A DNA stretch of 64,000 nucleotides from RGIG5612 sp045598285. Lineage in GTDB: Bacteria > Bacillota > Clostridia > Lachnospirales > Lachnospiraceae. Shown in pieces: positions 16,935 to 25,190 of the stretch. Positions within the stretch are counted from its first letter, which is position 1. Every line of letters starts with the position of its first letter. Below the pieces are notes generated by a model. The model saw only the letters and a program-made list of their open reading frames with translations, was not told the origin of the DNA and did not search any database. Where the stretch lies: the NCBI GenBank assembly GCA_045598285.1, contig JAZLLU010000011.1, positions 1-64,000 on the forward strand, in the 5' to 3' direction. The translations under genes and the position numbers were made by a program.

Positions 16935-18293
16935 TTATTCTTCTTCTGTTTCAGAATCTAACTCTTCTTCATCGTCTTCGATGATGATTTCATCGTCTTC
17001 TTCATCGCTTTCGTCATCTGCTTCGATTTCATCGTCATCTGCATCATCGTCTTCGATGATTTCGTCATCATCGTCGAATTCGTCATCATCAAGGAATGCA
17101 TCATCCTCTTCATCATCAAAATCGATTTCTTCGATTTCGCCATCACCGAAATCTTCTGCATCTAAATCATCATTGCCGTATTCCTCGTCCATAGAAGCAG
17201 GTACTTTTGTAATTGTTGCTGTACTTAAGAGATAATCACTTACCTTGTCTTCACGAATCCATTCAATGATATCATCTTCTGTGAGCTGAGCCATGAGCTC
17301 GTCCTTACTTTCAAAATCGAAATCTACAACATAACCTTCAATAATCTGGTCATATTCTTCCTGAGTAATGGTCATATTCTGCTGTTTTGCAATCGCATTG
17401 GTGGCGAGCATCTGCTTTGCCAGATTGGTTGCTTCTTCTTTCAGGTCATCCTGAGAGATTTCAAACATATCATAGACTTCCTGAACGGTTGTCAGACCAA
17501 ACATTTCCATATAACCTGCATATTCAGATTCGATTTCTGCCGTACATCTGTTTACGATATCATCAGAATAGCCTTCAAAGGTTGAATTGGAAACAATCTG
17601 ACTCATAAGTTCGCTGTAGGTTTCATTTAAGGAAGAACTGTTGTATTCGTCTGCCAATTCATCCTTTAATCTGGTCTTTAATGCATCTACACTGTCACAT
17701 TCCAGATTGTTTTTCACAAATTCATCCGTCATTTCAGGAACATTTTCAACAGTAATACTCTGTAAGGTGACATCAAACTGAACGGTCTGGTTGTAGAATT
17801 CTTCTAAATCAAAATTTTCATCATATGTAACAGAGAAGGTTTTGCTTTCGCCCTTTTTCATAGAAGCGACTTCCTGATCAAACTCAGGACCAAAATCGCT
17901 TTCGCCCCAAACCATTTCATAACCGCCTTCTTCCGGATCTGAAAAATCCAGTACAGTTTCTGTCTCTGTTTTTGCAGTTAACAAAAAAGATGCGACATCG
18001 CCTTCCTGAAGGTCTCTGTCGACTTCTTCATATTCTGTAAAGTCGGTAAGCAAGGATTCCATTTCTTCACTGATCATCTCATCTGTGATTTCATATTCCT
18101 TTTGAGTTGCCTCCAGGCTGGCTAAATCACAAAGAGTGACATTGCCGTAGGACGGATCTTCTGAGTACAGAAGAATGTCTTTGCCTGTGCCTGCATTTGC
18201 ACCTGTGGTTTCGGCATCCTTTTTACAACCGGTTAAAAGGAAACTGAAAGCCAAGAGAAGGCCCGCTGCCTTTATTAAGTTTTTTCTTTTCAT
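16935..18293 (-). CDS. Trigger-factor-like lipoprotein with acidic tail
   Basis: The 452-residue product begins with a lipoprotein signal (lipobox LTGC, Cys23). Residues about 60-180 resemble the ribosome-independent middle part of trigger factor: a short N-terminal element, then an FKBP-like peptidyl-prolyl isomerase domain (GDVASFLLTAK, FGPEFDQEVASMKKGESKTF in part). Residues about 190-380 match the trigger factor C-terminal chaperone arms. The last 70 residues are almost all Asp and Glu. Without the ribosome-binding tail and with a lipid anchor, it should act outside the membrane on secreted proteins. GGGAG precedes its start and a conserved palindrome lies 17 bases further up. Confidence 0.85.
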   Translation of the reverse strand: MKRKNLIKAAGLLLAFSFLLTGCKKDAETTGANAGTGKDILLYSEDPSYGNVTLCDLASLEATQKEYEITDEMISEEMESLLTDFTEYEEVDRDLQEGDVASFLLTAKTETETVLDFSDPEEGGYEMVWGESDFGPEFDQEVASMKKGESKTFSVTYDENFDLEEFYNQTVQFDVTLQSITVENVPEMTDEFVKNNLECDSVDALKTRLKDELADEYNSSSLNETYSELMSQIVSNSTFEGYSDDIVNRCTAEIESEYAGYMEMFGLTTVQEVYDMFEISQDDLKEEATNLAKQMLATNAIAKQQNMTITQEEYDQIIEGYVVDFDFESKDELMAQLTEDDIIEWIREDKVSDYLLSTATITKVPASMDEEYGNDDLDAEDFGDGEIEEIDFDDEEDDAFLDDDEFDDDDEIIEDDDADDDEIEADDESDEEDDEIIIEDDEEELDSETEEE

Positions 18294-18310
18294 AATATTC
18301 TCCCTTTCTA

Positions 18311-18352
18311 TTGCGTCGATTGTTTACAATCGAGGCCATTCACTGTTTTCAT
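18311..18352 (-). repeat. 42-base element with palindromic core, copy A
   Basis: On the minus strand this is identical over all 42 bases to 30677-30718. Its core TCGATTGT-AA-ACAATCGA is a palindrome. It ends 17 bases before the start codon of the trigger-factor-like gene, just ahead of the ribosome site, in the same orientation relative to the gene as the other two copies. Confidence 0.85.
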
Positions 18353-18515
18353 AGGGCAGTGAAGACTAGCGTTTGGCGTTTCTGTGAATCTGATACTTTA
18401 TATAGAAACGAAGCGATAGTTTCTGTGCCGAGATAAAGTATATACTATATTTGTGAAAAAATCATGTATCTTCACAGTTTTTTAAGAAAAACGCAGGGAA
18501 AGCCCGTCAAGGCAC
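18353..18515. other. Structured intergenic stretch between divergent lipoprotein and proS units
   Basis: Contains a complex inverted repeat: ATACTTTAT..GAAAC (from 18395) against GTTTC..ATAAAGTAT (to about 18440), and a smaller one, TTCACTG..CAGTGAA (18340-18364), which overlaps the 42-base element. It probably forms part of the leader of the minus-strand lipoprotein mRNA. I could not assign a minus-strand promoter with confidence. Confidence 0.35.
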
Positions 18516-18544
18516 TTGACAAATGGGGGGCTCTTTTCTAATAT
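18516..18544 (+). promoter_or_regulatory. proS promoter
   Basis: Consensus TTGACA (18516-18521), 17-base spacer, TAATAT (18539-18544). Transcription would begin near 18551, at the head of the T-box leader. Confidence 0.8.
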
Positions 18545-18550
18545 GATAAA

Positions 18551-18768
18551 TACATATGAAGTAGCTGTGAAAAGGATTAGTACACAAAGATACGCGTTAC
18601 AGAGAGGAAGTTAACGGGTGGAAAACTTCTACGTAAAGAGTGTGGAACCTACCTTGGAGCTTTTGGTGAAAGCCAACGCAGTTCAGCGATACGGACAAAA
18701 GAGAGAGCCAGATTATTATTTGACTAAGTAGGGTGGTACCGCCGTTTATACGGTCCCTTTTTTGGGGA
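18551..18768 (+). promoter_or_regulatory. T-box riboswitch (proline) controlling proS
   Basis: The T-box sequence AGGGTGGTACCGCC lies at 18730-18743, followed by the terminator half ACCG..CGGT-CCC and a run of six T residues near 18758-18763. The upstream part has the stem I features (GAGAGGAAG..CTTCT) and a candidate specifier CCT at 18648-18650, a proline codon, which agrees with the downstream gene. Uncharged tRNA-Pro would bind and favour the antiterminator. Confidence 0.88.
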
Positions 18769-18835
18769 TGTGGTATGACTCTTTTTTTATTACCAGTCCC
18801 GGAACAATCGAGACAAGGAAAGAAGGAGAAAAGAA

Positions 18836-20284
18836 ATGGCAGACAACAAGAAACAGGTAGAAGCGATTACTTCCATGGAGGTAGATTTTGCGCAGTGGTA
18901 TACTGACGTAGTAAAAAAAGCAGAGCTTTTAGACTATACATCTGTAAAGGGATGTATGGTATTTAAACCAGCAGGATATGCCATCTGGGAATTAATCCAG
19001 AAGCAGATGGATGACAGATTCAAAGCAACAGGAGTACAGAACGTATATCTTCCAATGTTTATTCCTGAAAGCTTATTGCAGAAAGAAAAGGATCATGTAG
19101 AAGGGTTTGCACCGGAAGTTGCATGGGTAACTCACGGGGGACTTCAGCCACTTCAGGAAAGAATGTGTGTACGTCCGACTTCAGAAACCTTATTCTGTGA
19201 TTTTTATAAAAACGATATCCACTCATACCGTGACCTTCCAAAGGTTTACAACCAGTGGTGTAGCGTAGTTCGTTGGGAAAAGGAAACCAGACCATTCCTT
19301 CGCAGCCGTGAATTTTTGTGGCAGGAAGGTCATACAGCACATGCAACAGCAGAAGATGCAGAAAACAGAACCATTCAGATGCTCAATGTATATGCTGATT
19401 TCTGTGAAGAAGTATTAGCAATTCCTGTTGTAAAGGGACGCAAGACAGACAAAGAAAAATTTGCCGGTGCAGAAGCTACTTATACGATTGAATCTTTGAT
19501 GCATGACGGAAAAGCACTTCAGTCAGGTACCAGCCACAACTTTGGTGATGGCTTTGCAAAGGCATTTGGTATTCAGTATACAGATAAAGATAACAAGCTT
19601 CAGTATGTACATCAGACATCATGGGGAACAACGACTCGTTTAATCGGTGCGATTATCATGGTACATGGTGATGACAACGGACTGGTTCTTCCTCCAAGAG
19701 TGGCTCCTGTACAGGTATGCATCGTTCCGATTCAGCAGAAAAAGGAAGGCGTATTGGACAAAGCGTATGAACTCAAGGAAAGACTGGCAGGCCTGAACGG
19801 AAATGGTCTCAGAGTCAAAGTGGACGATACAGACAAGAGCCCGGGCTGGAAATTCTCTGAATGTGAAATGAGAGGTATTCCTGTTCGTGTTGAAATCGGA
19901 CCAAAGGATATTGAAAACAACAAATGTATCCTCGTTCGTCGTGATACCAAGGAAAAGATGGAATGCTCACTGGATGAAATCGAAACAAAGGTACCACAGC
20001 TTCTCGAAACCATGCAGAAGGAAATGCTCGAAAATGCCAGAAAGCACAGAGATGAACATACTTATGTTGCAAAGACAAAAGAGGAATTCATCCAACTCTT
20101 TAATGAAAAATCAGGCTTTGTAAAGGCAATGTGGTGCGGTGACCAGGCTTGTGAAGATGAAATCAAAGAACAGCTCAGTGTAACCAGCCGTTGTATGCCA
20201 TTTGAACAGGAAAATTTAAGTGATGTATGTGTTTGCTGCGGCAAACCTGCTAAAAAAATGGTATACTGGGGTAGAGCATACTAA
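18836..20284 (+). CDS. proS: Prolyl-tRNA synthetase, archaeal/eukaryal type
   Basis: Class II synthetase that charges tRNA-Pro. The 482-residue product has motif 2 (NQWCSVVRWEKETRPFLRSRE in part), the RPTSETLF signature, a motif 3 glycine-arginine segment (SWGTTTRLIGAII) and an anticodon-binding domain. It lacks the editing insert of the long bacterial ProRS and ends in WGRAY with a CVCCGK cysteine cluster, so it belongs to the shorter archaeal/eukaryal-like form (ProS type 3). GGAGAAAAG precedes the ATG. Regulated by the T-box directly upstream. Confidence 0.96.
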   Translation: MADNKKQVEAITSMEVDFAQWYTDVVKKAELLDYTSVKGCMVFKPAGYAIWELIQKQMDDRFKATGVQNVYLPMFIPESLLQKEKDHVEGFAPEVAWVTHGGLQPLQERMCVRPTSETLFCDFYKNDIHSYRDLPKVYNQWCSVVRWEKETRPFLRSREFLWQEGHTAHATAEDAENRTIQMLNVYADFCEEVLAIPVVKGRKTDKEKFAGAEATYTIESLMHDGKALQSGTSHNFGDGFAKAFGIQYTDKDNKLQYVHQTSWGTTTRLIGAIIMVHGDDNGLVLPPRVAPVQVCIVPIQQKKEGVLDKAYELKERLAGLNGNGLRVKVDDTDKSPGWKFSECEMRGIPVRVEIGPKDIENNKCILVRRDTKEKMECSLDEIETKVPQLLETMQKEMLENARKHRDEHTYVAKTKEEFIQLFNEKSGFVKAMWCGDQACEDEIKEQLSVTSRCMPFEQENLSDVCVCCGKPAKKMVYWGRAY

Positions 20285-20333
20285 TTATAAATATGAAGTG
20301 AAATAGGAAAATAAAGAAGGGAAGGTATTGGAT

Positions 20334-21527
20334 ATGAACATTTTAGTTATTAACTGCGGAAGTTCTTCCTTAAAATATCAGTTGATTGATTCAGAGACAG
20401 AAACCGTATTGGCAAAAGGTCTTTGTGAAAGAATCGGTATTGATGCGAGTGCAATTACACATCAGCCAAAGGGCGGAGAAAAGATAAAAACATTGGTAGA
20501 GATGAAGGATCATACAGATGCGGTTGCTCAGGTAATTGCAAAATTAACAGATGAGACAGTCGGTGTCGTAAAATCTCTCGATGAAATCGATGCAGTCGGA
20601 CACAGAATCGTTCACGGCGGCGAAAAGTTTGCTAAGAGCGTTATTATTACAGATGAAGTTTACAAAGCGATTGAAGAGTGCAATGATCTCGCACCTCTTC
20701 ACAATCCGGCCAACTTAATCGGTGTGGATTCCTGCAAAAAGCTGATGCCAAATACACCGATGGTAGCAGTATTTGATACCGCGTTCCATCAGACAATGCC
20801 GGCCAAGGCTTTCCTTTACGGTATTCCGTACAGCTACTATGAAAAGTATAAAGTACGTCGCTACGGTTTCCACGGCACTAGCCATGACTATGTATCTGAA
20901 AGAGTAGGTCAGCTTTTAGGAAAAGACAGAAAAGACTTAAAAATTATCGTATGCCATGTAGGAAACGGAGCTTCAGTTTCCGCAGTCAAAAACGGCGAAT
21001 GTGTCGATACTTCTATGGGTCTTACACCACTGGAAGGTTTGATTATGGGAACCAGAAGTGGTGATATCGATCCTGCAGTTATCAGCTTTTTAGCACAGAA
21101 GGAAGGAAAAACTGCAGAACAGATCGTAAACATTTTAAACAAAGAGTCAGGTGTTTTAGGACTTTCCAATGGTCTTAGCTCAGACTTTAGAGATTTGGCA
21201 CAGGCAGCAGAGGATGGCAATGAAATTGCAAAAACAGCGCTTGAAACCTGGGCTTATCGCGTGGCAAAATACATCGGTGCATATACAGCAGCCATGAACG
21301 GTGTGGATGTGATCGCATTTACAGCAGGTGTTGGTGAAAACAACATTCCGGCCAGAAGTATGATTTGCCAGTACTTGGGTTATCTGGGAATTACCATCAA
21401 CGAAGAAGCAAACAATACCAGAGGAGAAGAAATCGAAATTTCCACTCCTGATTCCAAGACAAAGGTTTGGGTCGTACCAACAGACGAAGAACTCGCAATT
21501 GCGAGACAGACTGCTGCATTAGTATAG
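20334..21527 (+). CDS. ackA: Acetate kinase
   Basis: Converts acetyl phosphate and ADP to acetate and ATP, the last step of acetate fermentation. The family signatures are at the N-terminus (ILVINCGSSSLKYQL), the middle (RYGFHGTSHDYV, HVGNGASV, MGLTPLEGLIMGTRSGDID in part) and the C-terminus (FTAGVGEN). I chose the ATG at 20334 (MNILVIN), which fits family starts and the GGGAAGG site, over the TTG at 20328. The phosphotransacetylase gene is not adjacent. Confidence 0.97.
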   Translation: MNILVINCGSSSLKYQLIDSETETVLAKGLCERIGIDASAITHQPKGGEKIKTLVEMKDHTDAVAQVIAKLTDETVGVVKSLDEIDAVGHRIVHGGEKFAKSVIITDEVYKAIEECNDLAPLHNPANLIGVDSCKKLMPNTPMVAVFDTAFHQTMPAKAFLYGIPYSYYEKYKVRRYGFHGTSHDYVSERVGQLLGKDRKDLKIIVCHVGNGASVSAVKNGECVDTSMGLTPLEGLIMGTRSGDIDPAVISFLAQKEGKTAEQIVNILNKESGVLGLSNGLSSDFRDLAQAAEDGNEIAKTALETWAYRVAKYIGAYTAAMNGVDVIAFTAGVGENNIPARSMICQYLGYLGITINEEANNTRGEEIEISTPDSKTKVWVVPTDEELAIARQTAALV

Positions 21528-21533
21528 TTTGAT

Positions 21534-21569
21534 GAGTCCCTTTTTACATCGTAAGAAGGGACTTTCTTT
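21534..21569 (+). terminator. Terminator after ackA
   Basis: AGTCCCTTTTTAC and GTAAGAAGGGACT pair at 12 of 13 positions around ATC, followed by TTCTTTGTT. A GC-rich stretch with nothing I can assign follows to 21626. Confidence 0.75.
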
Positions 21570-21626
21570 GTTACCGCGGCACGGCGTCGCGAGGGTCTTG
21601 CCTGCAGTGCAATCAAAAGAGGGACT

Positions 21627-23774
21627 ATGAAAGAAAATAACAATCGAAATCAGACATTTCAATATTTGATGGTTTTTGCCATTATCAGTGTCATTATGGG
21701 ACATGTGGATTTGGATACATTTCCGCTTTTAAACAGTTGGTTTACTCCGTATTCCTACCATATGGCCATGTTTTTGTTTATATCCGGATACTTTTATAAA
21801 GAACAAAACCGTTCATCGGGGACGGCCCTTTTGTCATATATCTGGAAAAAATGTAAGCATTTGATGATTCCGCTTTATCTATGGAATCTGTTTTACGGAC
21901 TGGTAACCTATCTGATTTCCATGAAAGGGTTTACGCTCGGACAGATGCCAAATATCAAAAATATCCTGTTTGGACCGATTTACGACGGACAGCATTTTGG
22001 GCTGAATATGCCGTCCTGGTTTGTATTTCCTCTGTTTTTGGTACAGGTGCTGTTTGCAGTCGCAGGATACGTGATTTACAAAGAAAAGTCGGCCGGAAAA
22101 GTCGCTGAAACGGTAACGACTTTTGTACTTTTTATCATTTCCGCAATCAGTATTTATCTGGTAATCCGAGGAAATGTATCTCCCGGATATCTGGTATATT
22201 TAAGAGTCAGCTTTTTTGCCTTTTTCTATCAGATAGGGCGAATGTATCGTAAATATTTAGAGGAGTGGGATACACTCGGCCATCTGGCATATTTTTCCAT
22301 CTGCTTTGCGATTCAGTTTTTGATTTTATTTTTGGCAAAGGGACGACTGGATTATGTGATTGCCGGCGGCAGTCAGTTTGAAAACGGACCTGTGCTTCCG
22401 TTTATCACAGCCCTTACCGGAATTGCCTTTTATTTAAGACTGGCTAAAATCTGTGCAAAGGGAATCGGTGAAAGCCGGGCAGTGAATACGATTTGCACTT
22501 ATGCCTTTAGTATTATGATGCATCAGTTTGTCGGATTTTATGTGGTAAAAATTGCCATCGGAATGTGTCAAAGACTGTTTGGAATCTTTGGTGATTTCAG
22601 CATGGATGTCATCAAAATCAATATTTGGTACTATTATTTCCCGCGAAATATTGCCGCCTTTGGCGTATTTTATATATTGGGCGGTATCATAGTTCCGATA
22701 TGGATTGGTATGGTGACGAAAAAAGTCTATACAAAAAAAATAGCAGTTTTGCTGCTGACAGCGGTTTTGGCTTTTTCTCAGTTGACCGGCTGTAAAAAAG
22801 CAGAAAAAGAGGTTGTCATCGACCCGGAACGCATCGTAAATATCGATGCAGATGAACTGGTGGATGCCAAGCCGAATCAGGATTTGACAAAGGCGCCTGA
22901 AAATGTGCACAGAGAAAAGCTGGATATTACAGCAGGCGCAGGGTCTCTTCCAAGTGCCAGTCCGAGTGAAGCAGCCGCGGAATCTGATAATCAGACAGAG
23001 GGTGAAATCACAGAGGACGGAGACAAAATCGAAGAAGGAGATGCCGCGGATTTAGAATCAGAGGAAAACGAGGAGACACAAAAAGAGGAAGAGTCCGAGG
23101 CAGGAAAGAACGAACTGGAAATAGTTGCCGGCGGTGATCGAAGCGGATATGTGATAGTCATTGATGCAGGACATCAGAGCAAAGGAAACAATGAAAAGGA
23201 ACCAATCGGACCGGGAGCCAGTGAAACCAAGGCAAAGGTAACCGGCGGTACCACAGGAAGATTTACGGGATTAACCGAATATCAGTTGAATCTGGATGTC
23301 AGTTTAAAGCTTCAGGCTATATTGGAAAGCAGAGGCTATCAGGTGAAAATGGTGCGTACCACCAACGATGTAAATATCAGTAACAGTGAAAGAGCAGCCG
23401 TTGCAAATAATGCAGGGGCAGATGCGTTTATCAGAGTGCATGCCAATGGCTCGGATAATCCGAGTGCCAATGGCGCCATGACGATTTGTCAGACCGCATC
23501 CAATCCGTACAATGCCAGTCTTCATGACAAGAGTAAAAGTCTGTCGACCAACGTTTTGGATCAGGTCGTAGCCAGTACTGGATGTAAAAGAGAAAAGGTA
23601 TGGGAGACCGATACCATGAGCGGAATTAACTGGTGTCAGGTGCCGGTTACTATCGTGGAAATGGGATATATGACCAATGAAACAGAGGACAGAAACATGG
23701 CAACTGCGGATTATCAGCAAAAGATAGCTACCGGAATTGCCAACGGTATTGATGCTTATTTTGGATTGAATTAA
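21627..23774 (+). CDS. Acyltransferase-3 fused to N-acetylmuramoyl-L-alanine amidase
   Basis: A 715-residue two-part protein. Residues 10-365 are an acyltransferase-3 membrane domain of about ten helices (IISVIMGHVDLD with the family His, then FISGYFYK). Residues 362-389 look exactly like a lipoprotein signal peptide (MVTKKVYTKK, hydrophobic run, lipobox LTGC with Cys389). An acidic linker follows, and residues 505-715 are an Amidase_3 zinc amidase with ligands His516 (DAGH), Glu551 and His605 (RVHAN) and catalytic Glu678 (VEMGY). The amidase faces outward. No stop or clear ribosome site separates the halves, though Met362 (ATG at 22710) could be an internal start. Residues 62-70 are encoded by a dispersed repeat. 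Confidence 0.85.
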   Translation: MKENNNRNQTFQYLMVFAIISVIMGHVDLDTFPLLNSWFTPYSYHMAMFLFISGYFYKEQNRSSGTALLSYIWKKCKHLMIPLYLWNLFYGLVTYLISMKGFTLGQMPNIKNILFGPIYDGQHFGLNMPSWFVFPLFLVQVLFAVAGYVIYKEKSAGKVAETVTTFVLFIISAISIYLVIRGNVSPGYLVYLRVSFFAFFYQIGRMYRKYLEEWDTLGHLAYFSICFAIQFLILFLAKGRLDYVIAGGSQFENGPVLPFITALTGIAFYLRLAKICAKGIGESRAVNTICTYAFSIMMHQFVGFYVVKIAIGMCQRLFGIFGDFSMDVIKINIWYYYFPRNIAAFGVFYILGGIIVPIWIGMVTKKVYTKKIAVLLLTAVLAFSQLTGCKKAEKEVVIDPERIVNIDADELVDAKPNQDLTKAPENVHREKLDITAGAGSLPSASPSEAAAESDNQTEGEITEDGDKIEEGDAADLESEENEETQKEEESEAGKNELEIVAGGDRSGYVIVIDAGHQSKGNNEKEPIGPGASETKAKVTGGTTGRFTGLTEYQLNLDVSLKLQAILESRGYQVKMVRTTNDVNISNSERAAVANNAGADAFIRVHANGSDNPSANGAMTICQTASNPYNASLHDKSKSLSTNVLDQVVASTGCKREKVWETDTMSGINWCQVPVTIVEMGYMTNETEDRNMATADYQQKIATGIANGIDAYFGLN
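21811..21836 (+). repeat. GGGGACG dispersed repeat inside a coding sequence
   Basis: The first 14 bases (GTTCATCGGGGACG) are identical to 3998-4011, and the following CCTTTTGTCA matches the complement of the loop side of that hairpin. It encodes the RSSGTALLS loop between the second and third helices of the acyltransferase. Confidence 0.6.
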
Positions 23775-23785
23775 AAGGAGACAAT

Positions 23786-25117
23786 ATGCAGATTCAGTTA
23801 CCTTCACAAGTAGCAAAAATCATTCATATTATAGAAAACGCCGGCTATGAGGCATTTGCAGTCGGCGGCTGTATCAGAGACAGTATACTGGGAAGAGAAC
23901 CCAATGACTGGGATATTACCACCAGTGCACTCCCGCAAAAGGTCAAGGAGCTGTTTCCGAGAACCATTGATACAGGACTGATTCACGGAACGGTGACTGT
24001 TATGATGGATCATGTGGGATATGAGGTCACAACCTACCGTATTGACGGTATCTACGAGGACAATAGACACCCCAGTCAGGTGACCTTTACACCGGATCTC
24101 GTGGAGGATTTAAAAAGAAGAGATTTTACCATCAATGCCATGGCCTACAATGATTCCAGAGGTCTGGTAGATGTCTTTGACGGAGTCGGAGATTTAAAAA
24201 GAGGTGTCATCCGAGCAGTCGGTGATGCCGAAAAGCGATTTGAAGAGGACGCACTTCGTATGATGAGAGCTGTCCGATTTGCAGCGCAGCTTGGATACGA
24301 AATCGAGGATAAGACCAAGCAGGCCATTTGTACCCTGCATCAGAATCTTCAAAATATCAGCGCCGAGCGTATTCAGACAGAGCTGATCAAGCTTTTGACC
24401 AGCTCTCATCCGGAGCATATGAGACTTTTATACGAGACAAAAATCACGCAGGTGATTCTGCCTCGTTTTGATCGGATGATGGAGACGCAGCAAAACCATC
24501 CGCATCACTGCTACAGCGTGGGTGAGCATACCATTGTAGCTATGCAAAATGTCCGAAATGACAAGGTGCTCCGCTTTACCATGCTGTTTCATGACATGGC
24601 AAAGCCAGAGGTAATCACCATCGATGAACAGGGAATCCATCATTTCCACGGACATGCGGAGCTGTCAGAAAAGATAGCCAAGGAAACCCTTCGCGAGCTG
24701 AAATTTGACAACGATACGATTCGCAAGGTAACCAGGCTGGTTTTGTATCATGACAGAACCATACCACTGGACTCGAAAGGCGTGAAAAAGGCATTAAATC
24801 TGATGGGAGAGGAAATCTTTTTGCTGCTGTTAGAGGTGAAACATGCCGATGTTCTGGCTCAGAGCATGTATAAAAGAGAAGAAAAGCTTCAGTATATTCA
24901 GGACCTTAAGGCTCTTTACAACAAAGTAAAGGAGCAAAAGGAATGCTTTTGTTTAAAGGATTTGGCGATTACCGGAAAAGACCTCATGGCGCTGGGAATG
25001 ACCCCGGGACCGGGTATCGGAGTGACTTTGGAAACGCTCCTTTCCCATGTCATCGAACATCCGGAGGATAACCAAAAAGAAGTCCTGATAAAGATGGTAC
25101 AAAAGGGTATGATTTAA
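23786..25117 (+). CDS. cca: CCA tRNA nucleotidyltransferase with HD domain
   Basis: Adds or repairs the 3' CCA of tRNA. The class II nucleotidyltransferase head has GG..R (AVGGCIRDSILG) and the metal-binding acidic pair in NDWDITT; next come the DFTINAMAY and RLPRA-like (EEDALRMMRAVRFAAQLG) motifs; and an HD domain (FTMLFHDMAKPE, FHGHAELSEKIA) is in the C-terminal half, as in many Firmicutes. The length of 443 residues is typical. Neither tRNA gene in the window encodes its own CCA, so this enzyme is needed. An AAAGGAGA site precedes the ATG. Confidence 0.95.
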   Translation: MQIQLPSQVAKIIHIIENAGYEAFAVGGCIRDSILGREPNDWDITTSALPQKVKELFPRTIDTGLIHGTVTVMMDHVGYEVTTYRIDGIYEDNRHPSQVTFTPDLVEDLKRRDFTINAMAYNDSRGLVDVFDGVGDLKRGVIRAVGDAEKRFEEDALRMMRAVRFAAQLGYEIEDKTKQAICTLHQNLQNISAERIQTELIKLLTSSHPEHMRLLYETKITQVILPRFDRMMETQQNHPHHCYSVGEHTIVAMQNVRNDKVLRFTMLFHDMAKPEVITIDEQGIHHFHGHAELSEKIAKETLRELKFDNDTIRKVTRLVLYHDRTIPLDSKGVKKALNLMGEEIFLLLLEVKHADVLAQSMYKREEKLQYIQDLKALYNKVKEQKECFCLKDLAITGKDLMALGMTPGPGIGVTLETLLSHVIEHPEDNQKEVLIKMVQKGMI

Positions 25118-25190
25118 TCTATTTGTTCATATGATTACTATAAAACTGTGGATGGTCCTAAAACAAGCGGACAAAGGGAAGGAGAATCAT

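Noticed and set aside
16882..17235. Serine-rich reading frame on the plus strand
   Set aside because: It is the antisense of the Asp/Glu tail of the minus-strand lipoprotein (GAT/GAA read backwards as serine codons) and has no ribosome site.
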